DNA of 64,000 nt. It comes from Isoperla grammatica (taxonomy: Eukaryota; Arthropoda; Insecta; Plecoptera; Perlodidae). A model generated the notes under the pieces. It was not told where the DNA came from and made no database searches. It saw only the letters and a program-made list of their open reading frames with translations. The position numbers were made by a program, and so were the translations under genes. The stretch covers positions 27,567,303 to 27,631,302 of the forward strand of contig OX246738.1 in NCBI GenBank assembly GCA_945910005.1, read 5' to 3'. Positions within the stretch are counted from its first letter, which is position 1. The number at the start of each line of letters is the position of its first letter. Of the stretch, positions 19,276 to 33,074 are shown one piece after another.

Positions 19276-22200
19276 AGACTGAAGATACGAAAAAAGTGAT
19301 TCCTACTCAGAAATGGCGATTGTCATTTCAATAACTAGTGGGAGTCTTTTAGTCAAAATTTCTCACCAGAGTGTAGCAAAGAAAAAGCCGGTTTTAAAAT
19401 AGAACATAAAAGTGGATTGCAACAGAATTGAGCGTGATGATAGGTAGTGAAAAAATGTAAAAATGTAAAATTTTCAACATATATTAATTTTATTAACGAG
19501 CATTGCCCTTAAATATAATAAACAATAATATGTACAAGTTGTACGAGTTACAATGCCTAGTATTGGCCCTAACCATTAAAAGGCTACATTATTCACGTTT
19601 ATCACAGCCGTTAGATCTTGACTTTTCAACTAGCTAGCTGACAGGTGTAGGGTGTCCATTCGCCCCGTTAAAAACGGGACAGTACCGTTTTTAGGCACCT
19701 GTCCCGGTGTCCCCACAGTTGTTCATGAGGACGCTGGTTTGTCTCGTTTTTGTAAATATACCGGTACTGATTTCACGCCAATTCGTAACTGCGAATCACA
19801 ATAAATAATTTAATATTCCACTTAGAACATGATCATTCACCTAAAATAAACCTTTATGCTTGCTCAGATCTTTGGAAATGGCATCTTCAGGATAAAAGTA
19901 GCCTAGAAAATTTCGCCTCCGGCAGCAGGGGCTCTGCCCCAGACCCCTTACAACGATAAGCCAATATCAAGCCACACTGAAAGATCTTGAGTAATGTTTT
20001 CAGTGTGAAATCTTGAAATTGGAAATAAATTTTCATAAATGATTACAGGGTAAATCAGTCAAACACAGGCGTCATGCCACCACATTTCCCCCATGTGAAA
20101 TCAACTTCTCTCAAACATGAAAAGTATAGAGAAATAACAAATGAAAAGGGCAAAAAAGACAACTGACCATCCATAGAGAAATAAAACAGGAAATAAAACA
20201 GGTGACTCATAGAGAAATAAAAGAGCATCAACTGATGAACAAAATACAAGTATCCTAGCAACACACAGAAGTCACCGCTTTGTTGATGTTAGTATTTTTA
20301 AGTCACAGCCCACGAAAGCCAGTATTTCCTGACACCGCCTTGCCGATCAGTGTATTTTCACTTTGCCAGGTAGACCGCATTTTTCGGTGCTGCGCTCTGT
20401 GCTGGTGATTGAGCTTTAAAAGATCCCCATTGATTCTTTATTGAATTACAGAAATACAAAATTGTAAATTTACTATATTGAAAGTTTTTAATTAATTTAT
20501 GCAAAAATAGTAAGTATTATGTATTTATAAAATAATAATAATAACAATAATAATAATGATAATGATACTAATAATAACAATAATAATAATAATAATATAT
20601 AATTTTATATATACACACACGTGCACTTTCCAGCATAATCATCAATATCTGTCACCTGTATCAACTATAGTCAGTTAGGGGGTGGGGAGGTTCCCACCAT
20701 CACTTGGGCCTCGAGTCTACCTAAGCCAGCTAGCCATGCATGATGCTTCACCCCTTTTCTTACTTTGTCCCACTGACATCTCTTATTCAACATCTTCTCT
20801 TTCTCCTCCTTCTTTCTTGCAATCTTCTTCCGGACTCTCCAACAGTTTTCTCCATAATTTTTACTTTCCTTTTTTGCACTTCTACCTATGATGCATTTCA
20901 TATTTTTATAATAAAAATAAAATAATAGCAATAATATTATTATTACACTATAATGAACAAGGACTAATAAAACAGTAACGACTGAAGTAAACTGTAACTA
21001 TTGGTATATAGGTAAATTCTGTGGAAGACAAGGATACGATGGGTTCATAGGATTACAGAGTCTGTGCGCTATCCTTCATTTGCATATTTATTTTCTTCAC
21101 CACAATGTTCTCACTAACATTGTATTGTTTGATTTGAAAAGAGTAAAGAACTTTTTTAAGATTTTTATCTCTATTGTTAAAGATTTTATTTATTACAAGA
21201 ATTGATTATTGACAGTTTTGTTTGAATTGTAATAAAAAAAGCTATATTATGCTGCAAATGGAGTAAAACATATTAAATTCAATGCACTTGAGAGGAAAAT
21301 AAATTGAAAATAGACAAAAACATGAACTTTCATAGACTCTTTAATAACGTAAGTAATCGATACATATGTAAAACACTTCATGTCATTTTATTTTTAAAGA
21401 TACATACAAAATATGTTCACCATTTCTTTATGAGAGGCATTTTAAAATTTGTATGTAGCCTTGCACACAATCAACTTTCAGTGACAAAATGTAAACTTAA
21501 TACAGTATGTAGTCTGCATTACCTTTGACTTTGAGTGCTTTCAAAGGTACTATGTATACAATTATTACAAAGGTACTTTATAAAACATGCTACATAGAAG
21601 TATCAGCACATAAGGCATTAATTTTGATTGACACTATTGAAAAAATTTCTACTAAAAATAATTATTCTGTGATTGTGGCAGGATGGTTGATTTGGTGACT
21701 TTATATTGTCATGAACAAGAACCAATTTGAATTTTCATTATTGATTGTACATCTTTTTTGCAATGTATGAACCATTACTTAAAATAATGATATAGGTAGG
21801 CCCTAATGCCCAATATTTAATGCTATTTATGTGGCAAATGGTAGCGGCTTTGCTTTGACGTGTTAAGATGGCATCACAGTCTCCACTCCAGTCTCCAAGA
21901 GTGTATTTTCCATCACAAAATCTTTTTTCCCAGAAGTAAAGGCCTAATGAACAAAGCCAAATTTACACATCTATGCTGATCTTTCAATGGAATCAAGAAT
22001 CAATTCATGAGAAAATAAGAAATTATATCTACAGACAAGTACTACTAAATCTAACATTTATATTTATGACATGTTATGGTATGTATGTACAAGTTCCAAC
22101 TCAATGTTCCTTCATTAAAACATGTTGATAGAATAATAGTCCTTAGCAATAGTAATTGCCAAGGGATGTTACCACCACTAAACATTTGCTCCTTGTATAT

Positions 22201-23034
22201 GTAAATGCTATACATCAACATTAAGTAACAATAAAACAAGAGTTATATTGACAGATATAAAATAGATAACAACTTCAAGTAACAATATAAACAAAGAAAA
22301 TATGTAGTCTTAAATTGACTTTCTATGGTACACATTGAAGTAAACTGGTAATCTCTAGAATCGGGAAACGATAGTATCACGTTTCAAACCACACACAATA
22401 CAAATTTGTAATTATAACTCAAGAATGATATACAACGTTTGTTAAGCCCTGCAGACTGAATGATAAATATATCTTACATTGTAATCAGTATTCTTGTTAC
22501 ATATTGACATTGTTATTGAATTTGTATTACTAATCATGGATTTAATAATCAATAAAACTACTCTACTAATTACAATATGGTATATTCATCAATCAGTCTG
22601 CAGCACTGCAAATTTTCAATTTCAAATCGCATTCTTGGGATATAATTTAAAAAATGAAAATTGTATATGAATATGATTTGTATTCTGAGAGGATCTCTTC
22701 TGAACCAATTACGGAATGTGTCCTGAACATTATGATAGCTACTTTTGGGTCCCAGGTTTGTAGTGTGAAGCAACTGCAAGGCCACAACCAATTCCATCTG
22801 CATTAAAGATGCCCAATTAGTCAATGACAAACTATTTGTCGAAAATAAATATGCATTGTACCTTGCTATGAAATATGAATGACTGAATAGAAATCAACAT
22901 TCACGTGATTTTACTGACCCTACCGGAATGTGAAAACATGTTTCTTATAAAAATAAACAACTTTTTGCATGACCTGGATTTTTAAACGAACGTCTTAAAA
23001 GAACGGGCATTTTGTTTGTTTGGTTTATAAATTA
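19276..23034. other. intergenic, no gene recognised
   Basis: AT-rich. It contains a fragment near 19905 (CGCCTCCGGCAGCAGGGGCT) resembling 48258, AAT-type microsatellites at about 20530-20600, and a fragment at 20657-20740 (GGTTCCCACCATCACTTGGG) that recurs inverted at 59950-60015. No TAGGCCTA is seen here. No frame with splice signals convinces me. Confidence 0.5.
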
Positions 23035-23770
23035 TTTTATGTCAACTGCGATAGCAGTCGAACAGAGAGTCCGATCAAGTTGAAATTTGGAAAATCCACA
23101 ACATTTGATACGTTAATTTTAGCTCGATCCGACAAGGTCCGTACTAGGGATGACATCGGGTAATAAAATCCGGAACCGGTTCCAGCTCTCATATTACCCG
23201 GGTACCCGGATCCTGAAAACGTATTTTTCGATGTGTAGGCTTGACTTGAAGGTCGTCGCTAGGCCTTGTGAAGTGCGCGGGGCGCGAACATAGAGAAATA
23301 AAACAGGGGCGCGAAGACGAGGGACGAATGACATGCCCGCTCGAATAGCCCCTTAGAATACGCCTGGAGTAATCACGTCGAGTAAAAGAATTCATTTCGC
23401 AAAACACGACTGAAGCACGTACATAAAACATGATATTTCAAGTAAAATAAATAGTAATAGAACAAGTGTTAGTCAGAATGTTCACCAGAATGTTAAACAA
23501 AGAACAAACAGTAACGAATGCAAGTCTGTTCGCGTCTGTTATGTTACCCGTCGAGACACATGTTGTGGAAGGTGGGGAATGGGTCGGTGCGCGCCATACC
23601 TGCTGACTCCATCGAAATCAACCGCAGTAATACTGGCATGTAAATATAGCCTAGAAACGGACTAAAAAATTATCTGGACCCGAAAAACGGCTCCGGGTAT
23701 TATTTGGAGCCGGGTACCTGATGTCATCCCTAGTCCGTACAGATCCGATAAGGTATAATGTACAGCCAAA
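23035..23770 (+). repeat. dispersed repeat family R, split by a hAT element
   Basis: GCGATAGCAGTCGAACAGAG, AGTCCGATCAAGTTGAA and GCTCGATCCGA(C/T)AAGG are shared with pieces at 25425, 38812, 41745 and 47118. The hAT element at 23145 sits inside it. Confidence 0.65.
23145..23732 (-). mobile_element. hAT non-autonomous element, family 1 copy
   Basis: Inverted relative to 15281, with the same 18-bp ends. Perfect 8-bp target duplication GTCCGTAC at 23137-23144 and 23733-23740. Interior homologous along its length, no transposase. Confidence 0.92.
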
Positions 23771-26030
23771 TATCAAGGTACAGTAATTGCTTCCTTAAGT
23801 TTCACAGTTGTAGTAGAATATGAACATGATTGTTGTTCTCATTCACATATGGAGGTGGAAAACAAAATGGTGGAAACATTTTATGGTTGACTACAGCCTC
23901 CATTAAATGTTTTGGTTTCAAGGAAAAATTTGGTAAAAGTTTCAAGGATTTTAGATAGACTTGGGTGGGATAGAAATATCGGTCAAAACCAAAGTAACTT
24001 TAATGTCAACACAGTTTATTTCTTACTGTACAAATAATATTGAATTTTTTTTGGCCACGTATACATATTTTATTAATTTACTATGCATGCAATTACAAAT
24101 ACATATAAAACTCGAAGCTACAAAATTGTTTTTAATAACAACTTCCATTCCTCCACTATCAAGTAAGATGTAAAATAGTATTGACCTTAAAGTGACGATA
24201 TGCCATCTCACCCATCACTCTTATTTTAAAAAAATACTGGAATATGATTGCCAATCAAATGCGCTTCAGGATACATAGATGTTAACATATGAATGCTATG
24301 TTCATTAATTTTTTTAAATTGTATTTTATGAATATGATATCTATCGATGTAGACTACTAAAAATTTTAAGTTGTAGGAAAATGTAAGCAAAAATCAATTC
24401 ATAAATGCAATTTTATTCCAAGCAATTAAGAAAAATGTACATGCTAAATGATAAAATGTAGGTCATAGTTTGCATAAAAGTGCTGATAATAGCTGTGAGC
24501 CCTAAACCAAAGAACTTAACCATCGGTTTGTTCATCTCATTTTATAAAGCTACTTCTTAATGTGATTAGGTAGTTAATTGCATTTTACCAAATATAGTTT
24601 TGAAATGTAAAAATGAGGATAGCTAATCTTTAACTCTGCATACAAAAATAAAACTTTTAGTTAAATATGTATAGTTATTCTATGAAAAAATATACTCACG
24701 CACATTAATTTTTGGTTTTACACTTGAGCAGAGAAGTATGTTGGGCTTCTTTCACGCTGCATTGTCTATTGGATGGCAAGACAAACACGGATTTTAAGTT
24801 ATTACTACTAGTACGTTTAAAACGGATTTATCTATGCAATAAAGATGTATTTTCATTTACATGCGTTTGTAAAATTTAAACTATAAAAGTAAACAACATA
24901 TTTTAAACATACAAGAAAATAACAGTTAATATATTATTATTTAGTATTTAGTATTTACACACTTCATAATATCCTTCTTTCTTCTGTTAATACATACAAA
25001 TTTCAAAAAAAAAATTGTCATAAGATGGACTTAACTTAAAACTATTCTGATAACACACATTATTACATTTTATGTAGGTTGATGGCATGATGGTTTTTGA
25101 AGTAAATAAGGGGGGGGGGGGATAAAAATAGTAGCTAGATAATTAATTGGTGCTATTATAATAATGTGTCATATTAATATAGCATCAAACGGTAATCAAG
25201 TCCATACATAAAATAAAAATATCGATTTAAGTAAAAACTTTGATACAGTTATAAACAGCCAACCATGTGTAGGCAATGATTTACATGCATAGGCCTACAG
25301 TGAGCGACAGTTCAGCAACCTGTAAACAATTCAATGTTGAGATATATAATAATTAGCTAAGCAAGCATTTCCAATCAACTTTTATCGCACTCGGTTTATT
25401 GTTTACTGTATATATATATATATCTCGCGACAGTGGTTGAACGGAGATTCCGATCAACAGTTAACTTGGAACTTTCAAAACTTTTGATGTGGATTGAACA
25501 CAATTAGTTTTGTGGCAACATCGTTCACAAAGAGAATACCATAGTTACACGAAATAACTTTTACAAAACAAAATAGCAGCAAAATGTGAAGTAGCCATCC
25601 CATATGATACAACATTCCACCCCGTCATAAATATCTTATGTTAACTTAACACGATCCGATAGGCCTAAGTATTGTAGAATCTCTGACTGTACCAAGCGGG
25701 GGCAATACGACATAACCTGCATCTCTCGCAGAACTGTAGGACGGGTGTAGCCGTGGAGTGCCCCACACTCAGTCAAGGATATGTGGTTTGAAAATTACAC
25801 AAAATTATGAACTCCCCTTCCCCCCACCAATACGAAAATTTGAGTATCCGTAAATTTCCTTCCTCTCTTGATTATAGCAGTTTCATGCACAGAGCGTTTA
25901 AAACTATGAATTCCTGAGGTACAAACTGAGGTATATAAAAGAAAAGGGGTTAAGGCTGTATTTGTCTACCCAACGGAACCCTCGATTTTTATCTGCTTAA
26001 GTTGTATTTAAATTGTCACAGCGTGTAACA
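23771..26030. other. intergenic, AT-rich, no gene recognised
   Basis: No supported gene. A partial family-R copy lies near 25420-25700 (GCGACAGTGGTTGAACGGAG and AACACGATCCGATAGG), with two TAGGCCTA octamers at about 25290 and 25663 and a G10 tract at about 25110. Confidence 0.45.
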
Positions 26031-26034
26031 CACA

Positions 26035-26132
26035 TTGACGCTGTTTTTATTAATATGGAGAAGGCGTTTGATTTGGTTGACCATGAATTTCTAGCAAGTA
26101 AGATAAATCGTCTCACATTGATTCAAGAGTAA
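26035..26132 (+). mobile_element. LINE reverse-transcriptase fragment
   Basis: The frame reads AVFINMEKAFDLVDHEFLAS then KINRL, the conserved RT block around the first catalytic Asp (F-x-D/N-x-EKAFD-x-VDH). The first Asp position is Asn here. No other domain remains. Confidence 0.75.
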
Positions 26133-26598
26133 AATACTTAATAAAAATGTTGATAACGAATCGACCCCAAACAGTATGAGAGTGAATTTGTAATCTGTGG
26201 TGAAATCTGCCCTATATAATGCTTCTCTAATCTACGACAACATTAATTTTTAAATAGAAGTGTGAACAAATAGAACAAGTTATTACCACTGCATGACGGT
26301 CTTCTGGATAAGCAATAAACGGTTTTACCACATTTTTAACCAAGTGAGACTGTTTCTTTGATGTATTATATTATTTGTTGATTGTACCAGTTAGTTGTAC
26401 TGTACTCATAACCAGGGGCGGTTCTACAGTAAGGGACACTGGTCACGTGCCCTACCTATTAATTATTGGCAACCAATATTATCATTATTATAATTTTAAC
26501 CTGACCAAAATAATACATGTATAAAATACCTACTTGCAATCTAGTAAATGTTTGAAAATGTTTCAATTATTGCATCTGTGAAGCCAAATGTTTGTGTT

Positions 26599-26844
26599 AT
26601 TAAAAATATAGGACTATACACTGTTCCTTGTCAATTAAAATTATAAAACGACGCAATATTTCGAGAGCTAATCAGCTCTCTTCAACAGGCAACCGTCCAC
26701 TACCAAGAGACCATTGACAGATAGATTAACAGATAGATAGATTTTTGCATAGTTTTATAATAATTTTAATTGACAAGGAACAGTGTATAGTCCTATATTT
26801 TTTATAACAAATATGTACCTGTTCTACTAAGTTTCCGTTTTTAA
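26599..26844. mobile_element. 246-bp inverted Penelope-like mini-element
   Basis: Arms of about 50 bp (TATAGGACTATACACTGTTC and inverse) surround a core. A 14-bp direct repeat CAAATGTTTGTGTT flanks it at 26585-26598 and 26845-26858. The minus strand at 26690-26651 reads CTGTTGA, a 7-bp stem GAGAGCT/AGCTCTC, then GAAA, a hammerhead-like core. A related element lies at 63700-63890. Attribution to Penelope-like terminal repeats is inference. Confidence 0.65.
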
Positions 26845-26858
26845 CAAATGTTTGTGTT

Positions 26859-29625
26859 TGAACAGTAGTTCGCGCTCTCCAGTCCCAAGCCTCATGTGCT
26901 AATCTTATGGGGTCTAATAAACATTACCTGCAACTATCCCATCCCATACTTTACAGGTCGCTAAATGCAGCCTTCTCGGTCATACAATCGTGGGTGACTG
27001 AGCTCGAGTTTGGGTCTAAATCGAACGTGTTTCCAACTCTATCCTATTTCATGCCGGAAACCATAGGGAGACTAAGTTTTATCATGAATGCACCTATACT
27101 GTAGTGAGCTTATTTTCAATAAGCCTCTATGTATCACGAAAGGTTTATAAACTGCATTAGCTACATGTATGTAAGATGAAGAGCTGAACAGATTTTTTGA
27201 AATATGCTTGGATTTGCCATACGATTTCTAATAACCTTTGACTACAAGAGTTCTGAACCTGAAGGCCTATCTATTTGTTTATCATTTGACTTTTGCCATG
27301 CAAGCAAAATACATTTTAGCTAGTTCAGCTATTTACCTCCATAACACGACAAACAACCCAGGAAAGACCATCCATCCAAAGCAATTTTGGGCATTGTTTT
27401 GGCCATATAAACACATGTATCTCATTCAACAATAATTAATTATCAGTTTTATAATTTAAGTCCTTATAGGACTAATTTAAACTTTCAAGTCTCATTTGAA
27501 ATATATGAAAACACATTTAATAAACTGGTAGACTGGTACTACACACAACAGTTTCTCTGGTTAATGTCTCACAACAATAACAACAATACTACAACTGCAG
27601 TATTTATCAAACTGATAATGATGGCAGGTAAGCTTAAATGAAATAAGAAGAAACACTTCCATCTACTTCTGTTTTAGATTTACATGGAAGTAAAGGTTGG
27701 TTTACACACTTATTTCAGATTTCAGATTTGACGGATATCAAAGTTGGATCAAGCCAAAAGCATTATTGGGTTCACACAACTTCCTAAGATTTAAGAACAC
27801 CATAGCAACGTTAACTCTTATCCCTAAAATTCTTGGCCCACCCAATGACCGGCGATGATTTATAAATTTGGCCAATGGTAGCGATTCTAAGTTCAAGAAA
27901 ATACGTGTCTAGGAACAAAATATTAAATCTTAAATCTAGAAAAGTTGCATAACTACATTTCATATCACATACATTTGATACAAGATGTTTACTTTTCATT
28001 ACGAAGCAATTCACAATTTGGCAAATAATGGCAATCTTTTTACAGCATTTAACAGTAAATTTCAGTCTTGTCAGATTTTCAATTGGAAGTATCAATCATT
28101 ACTTATAGTGCACCATAAACAAGGGAAATATGTGCACGGAACTGTCGAGATGAAAGCTGGCTACACATTACACAGTACACCATAGTTCCAGATAGGAGAC
28201 TATCCCAGCAGGATCTTGAAGGGTACCCTATGATGGGCGCTTATTAATACGATTCGGGTTACAATATCAGCTCACATCACAGCAATTAACATTGAGAAGT
28301 AAATGTGCAGTTGTATAGAAGTATAACATAACTACTATGTATTCAAATTTAGAACCAGAGTAATAAGTTAAAGAACTCTGAAGTTTGTAGCCATAATCAA
28401 CAGCATACAACCCTATTCAAAGGTTGCATGAATGTCACATCTGTGCGCGTGGCGGCCATCTTTGTGATCAAACTTTGACGTTGCCACGAGAAACCATTGA
28501 AGTCAGTGTTGTGGTCAAGGGGGTTCACGCGCACTGCGGGCTTTAGCGCAATCTGGTTGCCAACTGAAAGCAGCCATCTTAGTGGCATCGAACCGACACT
28601 TGACAGAGTTTTTTTTTTTTTTTAATCCAGCCTATTATTAAAGAATAATTAATAACACAAGACATTGTATCAAAGCAGTACGATGTCTTCAACTGTCTTT
28701 GCATTCAAGCAAATGTGGTAGCATAGCCCCAATTGTCTGATCAGTAAAGACCAAGATGAGAGGTAGGTAGGTATACTATAACCCAACTACATATTAGACG
28801 AGGTTAGTTGGGTTTAGATAGCAGGGCTGACATGAAGGAGTGGCAGCTATTCGTTCATGACAATCAACAAGACACCATAAACAGAAAATAGGTTTGGGGG
28901 GGGGGGGGGTAAATGCTTGATTCTAGTATCAGATCAGCAAAAAGCTATTCGAAACTATGCATTTAAATTCTCAGGTAAGCAGTGAGTCACTGAAAGATTT
29001 GTGAAGAGTGTAATATAAATACTATGGTATGCTGTGTTCTGTATGGACATTGTATTTGATCATTTTCATACTGACAGGCAAAATGTTAAGTAGGCCTACA
29101 CGTCCAATGGCCATAGATTCATATACAGTACGATGATTTGATATTGAAATAGTCCATTTACTGGTTAAGGCACATCAATTTTGAATTTTGATGCAAGCTA
29201 TAGGCCCAGGAAATATCAACTCTTAGTAAAAAAAAAATTAACAGTAAAAATCGTTTAAAGTACTTACGTAGTATGTTTGTATGTATGTACTACTATAAAC
29301 TACACAGCATACTTGTTTTTAATAATATACTCAGTGAATTCTGAATAATTTTTGAACTAGCTTTGCTGATATTTTACGGATAGGCCTACATTGATTACTC
29401 ATCAATCATCATCATTCATTACCTGACAGTCTGATAGATCAAGATTGCACCTATTATGGTTCGTAATTCAATTACATAGTAGAATGTCTTCAGGAAGACA
29501 AAGTTTTACCTATTTCTTAACTGCATTTTGTGCAACGTACATAACATTTCTTAACATGAACACGACGTAAACGTAATTTCTTATACCATAAATTGTGTTT
29601 GATCATTTTAAAATACCGATATTAT
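26859..29625. other. intergenic, no gene recognised
   Basis: No supported exon. A G12 tract lies near 28896-28907 and two TAGGCCTA at about 29092 and 29380. Short open frames lack conserved features. Confidence 0.45.
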
Positions 29626-29633
29626 CTATTTGT

Positions 29634-30387
29634 TAGGGCTGTGCGAGCAGGGATTTTTCAAGTCGAGCGAGATCGAGCAAGATTCAGAAGATATTCTTGA
29701 ATCTCGAGCGAGATTCGAGATCGAGCGAACCAAAAATTTTCTTGAATATCGAGCGAGATTCAAGATAAAAACATACTTTTCTTATTACCTTCCTAGTACC
29801 ATAAAGGCCCGAATATAACGCGATGTTTTTTTTTAAACAAAAAATTCCATATCTTCGCTCGCGCTAGAATCGGAGACTACAAATTTCCAAACGCATTTCG
29901 CGATGTTTGAAATTCCCGCCTAACGTTGATAAAGTAGTATTTTTCGATACCGGCAAGTCGATCAAGTAGTCCCAGTCTAGCCCCGATGCTAGCGCAACCT
30001 CTTATTAATTGAAGAACTTCTAAGGGAGGAACAGGGTGTTGGGAGTGGGGTGATATCCAAGATGGACGTCGTCAATGGAAAGTGATGACTCGGTCTGCGG
30101 AATTTTTACCAGCTGACCAGCAAGCAATTTTGCAAAGAGTTAGACTATTTTTGAAGTCCATGGCATATTACTAGAATCCATGTTTTGGTAGTACAATCAC
30201 GAAAATAGGCCGCCTAAATGTTGTATCTAGATTATACAAAGCCTAGGCTAGAGTAGGCCCAGGCCGAGCCCTCTCGAGCCCGCTCGAGACTCGAATTTTC
30301 GAGCAGGTGTTTGAGCAAGTCGAGCGATACACGAGCAGAATTCTTATCTCGATCTCGTCTCGAAATTTCGAGACTCGCACAGCTCTA
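29634..30387. mobile_element. hAT non-autonomous element (754 bp)
   Basis: Ends TAGGGCTGTGCGAG and CTCGCACAGCTCTA. Perfect 8-bp duplication CTATTTGT at 29626-29633 and 30388-30395. Interior is full of CGAGCGAGAT repeats near both ends. No transposase. Confidence 0.92.
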
Positions 30388-30888
30388 CTATTTGTTTCTT
30401 GTTTGCACATAGTCCAGTCAACTTTTTACAAAATTAAGATTATGCAAATGTAGCCTACCCTGTAAACCAAATACCATAAAGAATAATTGTAATTAGGTAC
30501 TAATAATTTGTTTGATTTAATCCTACCTACAATTAAACTAAAAACACATTTTTTGAGTGTAGGACTGTATAGGGAATAACCAGTAAATACAAAACTATCT
30601 ATAATACAAAGTATAGTATGACTAGATAATACATTATGTAATTTACTTTACTTTCGGAGGCAAGGAGTATCAACACATGTTACCGTACCAAATATGTAAC
30701 TAGGAAAAGGAGAGGGATTATACAATGTTGTTATTTAATGGAAGGAATTCTAGGTATAGGCTACATTACGTATATGGTATGTGCTGTATACCGATATAGG
30801 TACGTCATGTAGTAGTATATGGGGATGCATATTTGCACTTGCAACACTGTTTGCTAACTTCCCATTACGGCTCAGATAAAGAGATGAC

Positions 30889-30910
30889 CCCCCCCCCCCC
30901 CCCCCCCCCT
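30889..30910. repeat. poly-C tract
   Basis: An uninterrupted run of about 21 C. Confidence 0.9.
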
Positions 30911-30945
30911 CCTTCATGGTTGCTCTGGAATTGCTATATTAATGG

Positions 30946-31063
30946 TATTTCTATAAAACAAATTGCTTACCAAACAATTACGGACTTGCTAATGTAGTAA
31001 TTAATAATATTTCTATAAAACAAATTGCTTACCAAACAATTACGGACTTGCTAATGTAGTAAT
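30946..31063 (+). repeat. 62-bp tandem duplication
   Basis: TATTTCTATAAAACAAATTG starts at 30946 and again at 31008; the two copies are identical to AATGTAGTAAT. Confidence 0.95.
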
Positions 31064-31540
31064 CTATGCATCCTGGTCTAAAGAAAGCACTGCCCACGTC
31101 AGCATTTATATAATGACGAACACCAAGATTTCTTCCTATCTCATATGTCAATCAGCAGTGTTACCTAATTAATGATTTTGTCATAATTATGATAATATAG
31201 GCCTAGGGACTAAGTGGGATAAAATAATATTTTTGAAACAAAACTAAAAGCGATTAAATCAAATAATAATGGTATTTTTAGTTTTTTGTAAATCTCTAAT
31301 TGGCAATATACCACATTCCCAATATTGGTTCAATCATCTAAAATAGATGGGTGTACATCGACAAGCATCAGCTACATACATTTTCACTTCAGAAGGTCAT
31401 GGTTTGATTTTTGCAATGTTATGAAGTTTGAAATTTTTCTTCTCCCCTCTTTTATGTGAAAAGGTTGCTAAAAAGAATAAAAAAACATCTTTGTAAAAAG
31501 TTGACTGAAGAAGGCCTGGTGTAGGCGCAGCCATATATAG

Positions 31541-31984
31541 TAGGGCTGCCCAACGATATCGATAATTCGATACAATATCGATAGTAGATAAATAATTCGA
31601 TATCGATATAGAATTAATATATCGTACATATCGCGATATCGAACTTGTGCCTAATAAGCTAATTGATACAAAAAACCGATTACGTATCACGTCACGCCAA
31701 CCACACCATCGCTGTTTTGTGTGGATATTTTACAATTTGAATAGTACAACAAACAAATTGACACACATAGTAAGACATTTCAAAACTAAAATATTTCTTA
31801 ACGTAATATTGTTTAAAAAATGACCTCTAGCTGGCCTGTAAATCCTAAAAACAGACGAGAAAAGTTTCGATGTGGCGATATCGCCGATATCGATACGTCA
31901 CTTGAAAACTTCGATATCGCGACGCGATATCGATATTTCTTCCCGCGATATCGATATGATTTTTTTTATCGTTGGGCAGCCCTA
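31541..31984. mobile_element. hAT non-autonomous element, family 2 copy
   Basis: Ends TAGGGCTGCCCAACGATA and its inverse, with an exact 8-bp duplication ATATATAG (31533-31540, 31985-31992). Sub-terminal sequence is dense in GATATCGATATCG. Other copies are at 34211 and 35373. Confidence 0.93.
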
Positions 31985-32452
31985 ATATATAGTTTAAGAA
32001 ATCAAACATTTACAAATTAAGACACATACAGCATACACTGTACACGTAGGTAATACATACCTCAAAATGTAAGAAATTAAATAAACACGATTAAAACAAG
32101 ATCACATAAAACACAAACTGTGTTCAAGTCAGTACTAGGTGAACACCAAACCAAAATTGTAGAAACGAACGTGATGTTGTAACAAAATCGAACCAAGCTA
32201 CAATTACTTAATACTATATCTACAAAGAAGAAATTAAGAAAGAAAGGTAAAACAAATTTAACAGTACAGTTGATGTGTTTTTTTAAAATCCATAGAAGCA
32301 TTGCAGTGTTCTCCCCAAAAATAAATGTTGTGGTTATTTCCTAACTGATTCCGATACAAGCAATGCAACATTGCATTGTTATTATAGATTGTTCATGAAA
32401 GACAACACAATTATATATCTTCTTGTATGCCATGGAGTTAATAAGTTATAAT

Positions 32453-33074
32453 TAGAGATGGGACGATTCTTCAAATTGGCCGATCCGATTACCGATTACG
32501 ATTATTAAAAAACCGATCCGATTAACGATTATTCAACCGATTATTAAAAAAAGTGCAACTCGATTCAAACGGGTCTAAGCTATACTAAACTAGTATCAGA
32601 ACCACCACGCGAAATAAGTTCATTGCAAAACTTGCATTTCGCTTTGCTTTTGTTGACCACATCTACCGTGAAAAAACGCCACACGTCACTTTTAAGTTTT
32701 TTAGTGGCAGACAACTCACACATTAAAACTACGAATGCATTCAAAATGTGAAAAACTGACACAATTAATTATGATACAACAGCATTCAACAGGCGAGCAA
32801 CTTCTTTCTCTATGGGCGAGATTAGGCTTAAGACGCCATGCCGATGACGTAAGAAAATTCGATTCAAATACATCGATCGATAGGTCGAATGTTCTGTACA
32901 CCGCCTTTTACACATGCTAGCGCTTGCGGCTAAACGACAGATAGCGCACTAGCGAGCGCGCGAAAATTGAAAATCACGCGATTATTAGAATCGGCCAATT
33001 TTCTTCGAATAATCGCCAATTCTCCGAATAATCGGTAGAATCGTAGAATCGGAATCGTAATCGTCCCATCTCTA
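32453..33074 (-). mobile_element. hAT element with BED zinc-finger remnant
   Basis: Ends TAGAGATGGGACGATT and inverse; exact 8-bp duplication GTTATAAT (32445-32452, 33075-33082). The minus strand near 32690-32580 encodes KSDVWRFFTVDVV and CKFCNELIS, the start of a BED zinc finger (W-x-F, C-x2-C) found at the N-terminus of hAT transposases. The catalytic region is deleted. This ties the TAGRG-ended elements of the window to hAT. Confidence 0.9.

Noticed and set aside
19660..19760. Possible hAT left end (TAGGGTGTCCA)
   Set aside because: No matching inverted end or flanking duplication found within several kb.
20671..20931. Lys-rich 86-codon frame ending in EAQVMVGTSPPPN
   Set aside because: The end is a dispersed repeat also present at 59950-60015, and the rest is low complexity.
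22570..22830. 86-codon open frame on the minus strand
   Set aside because: No recognisable family, no convincing splice sites or neighbours; AT-rich sequence gives such frames by chance.
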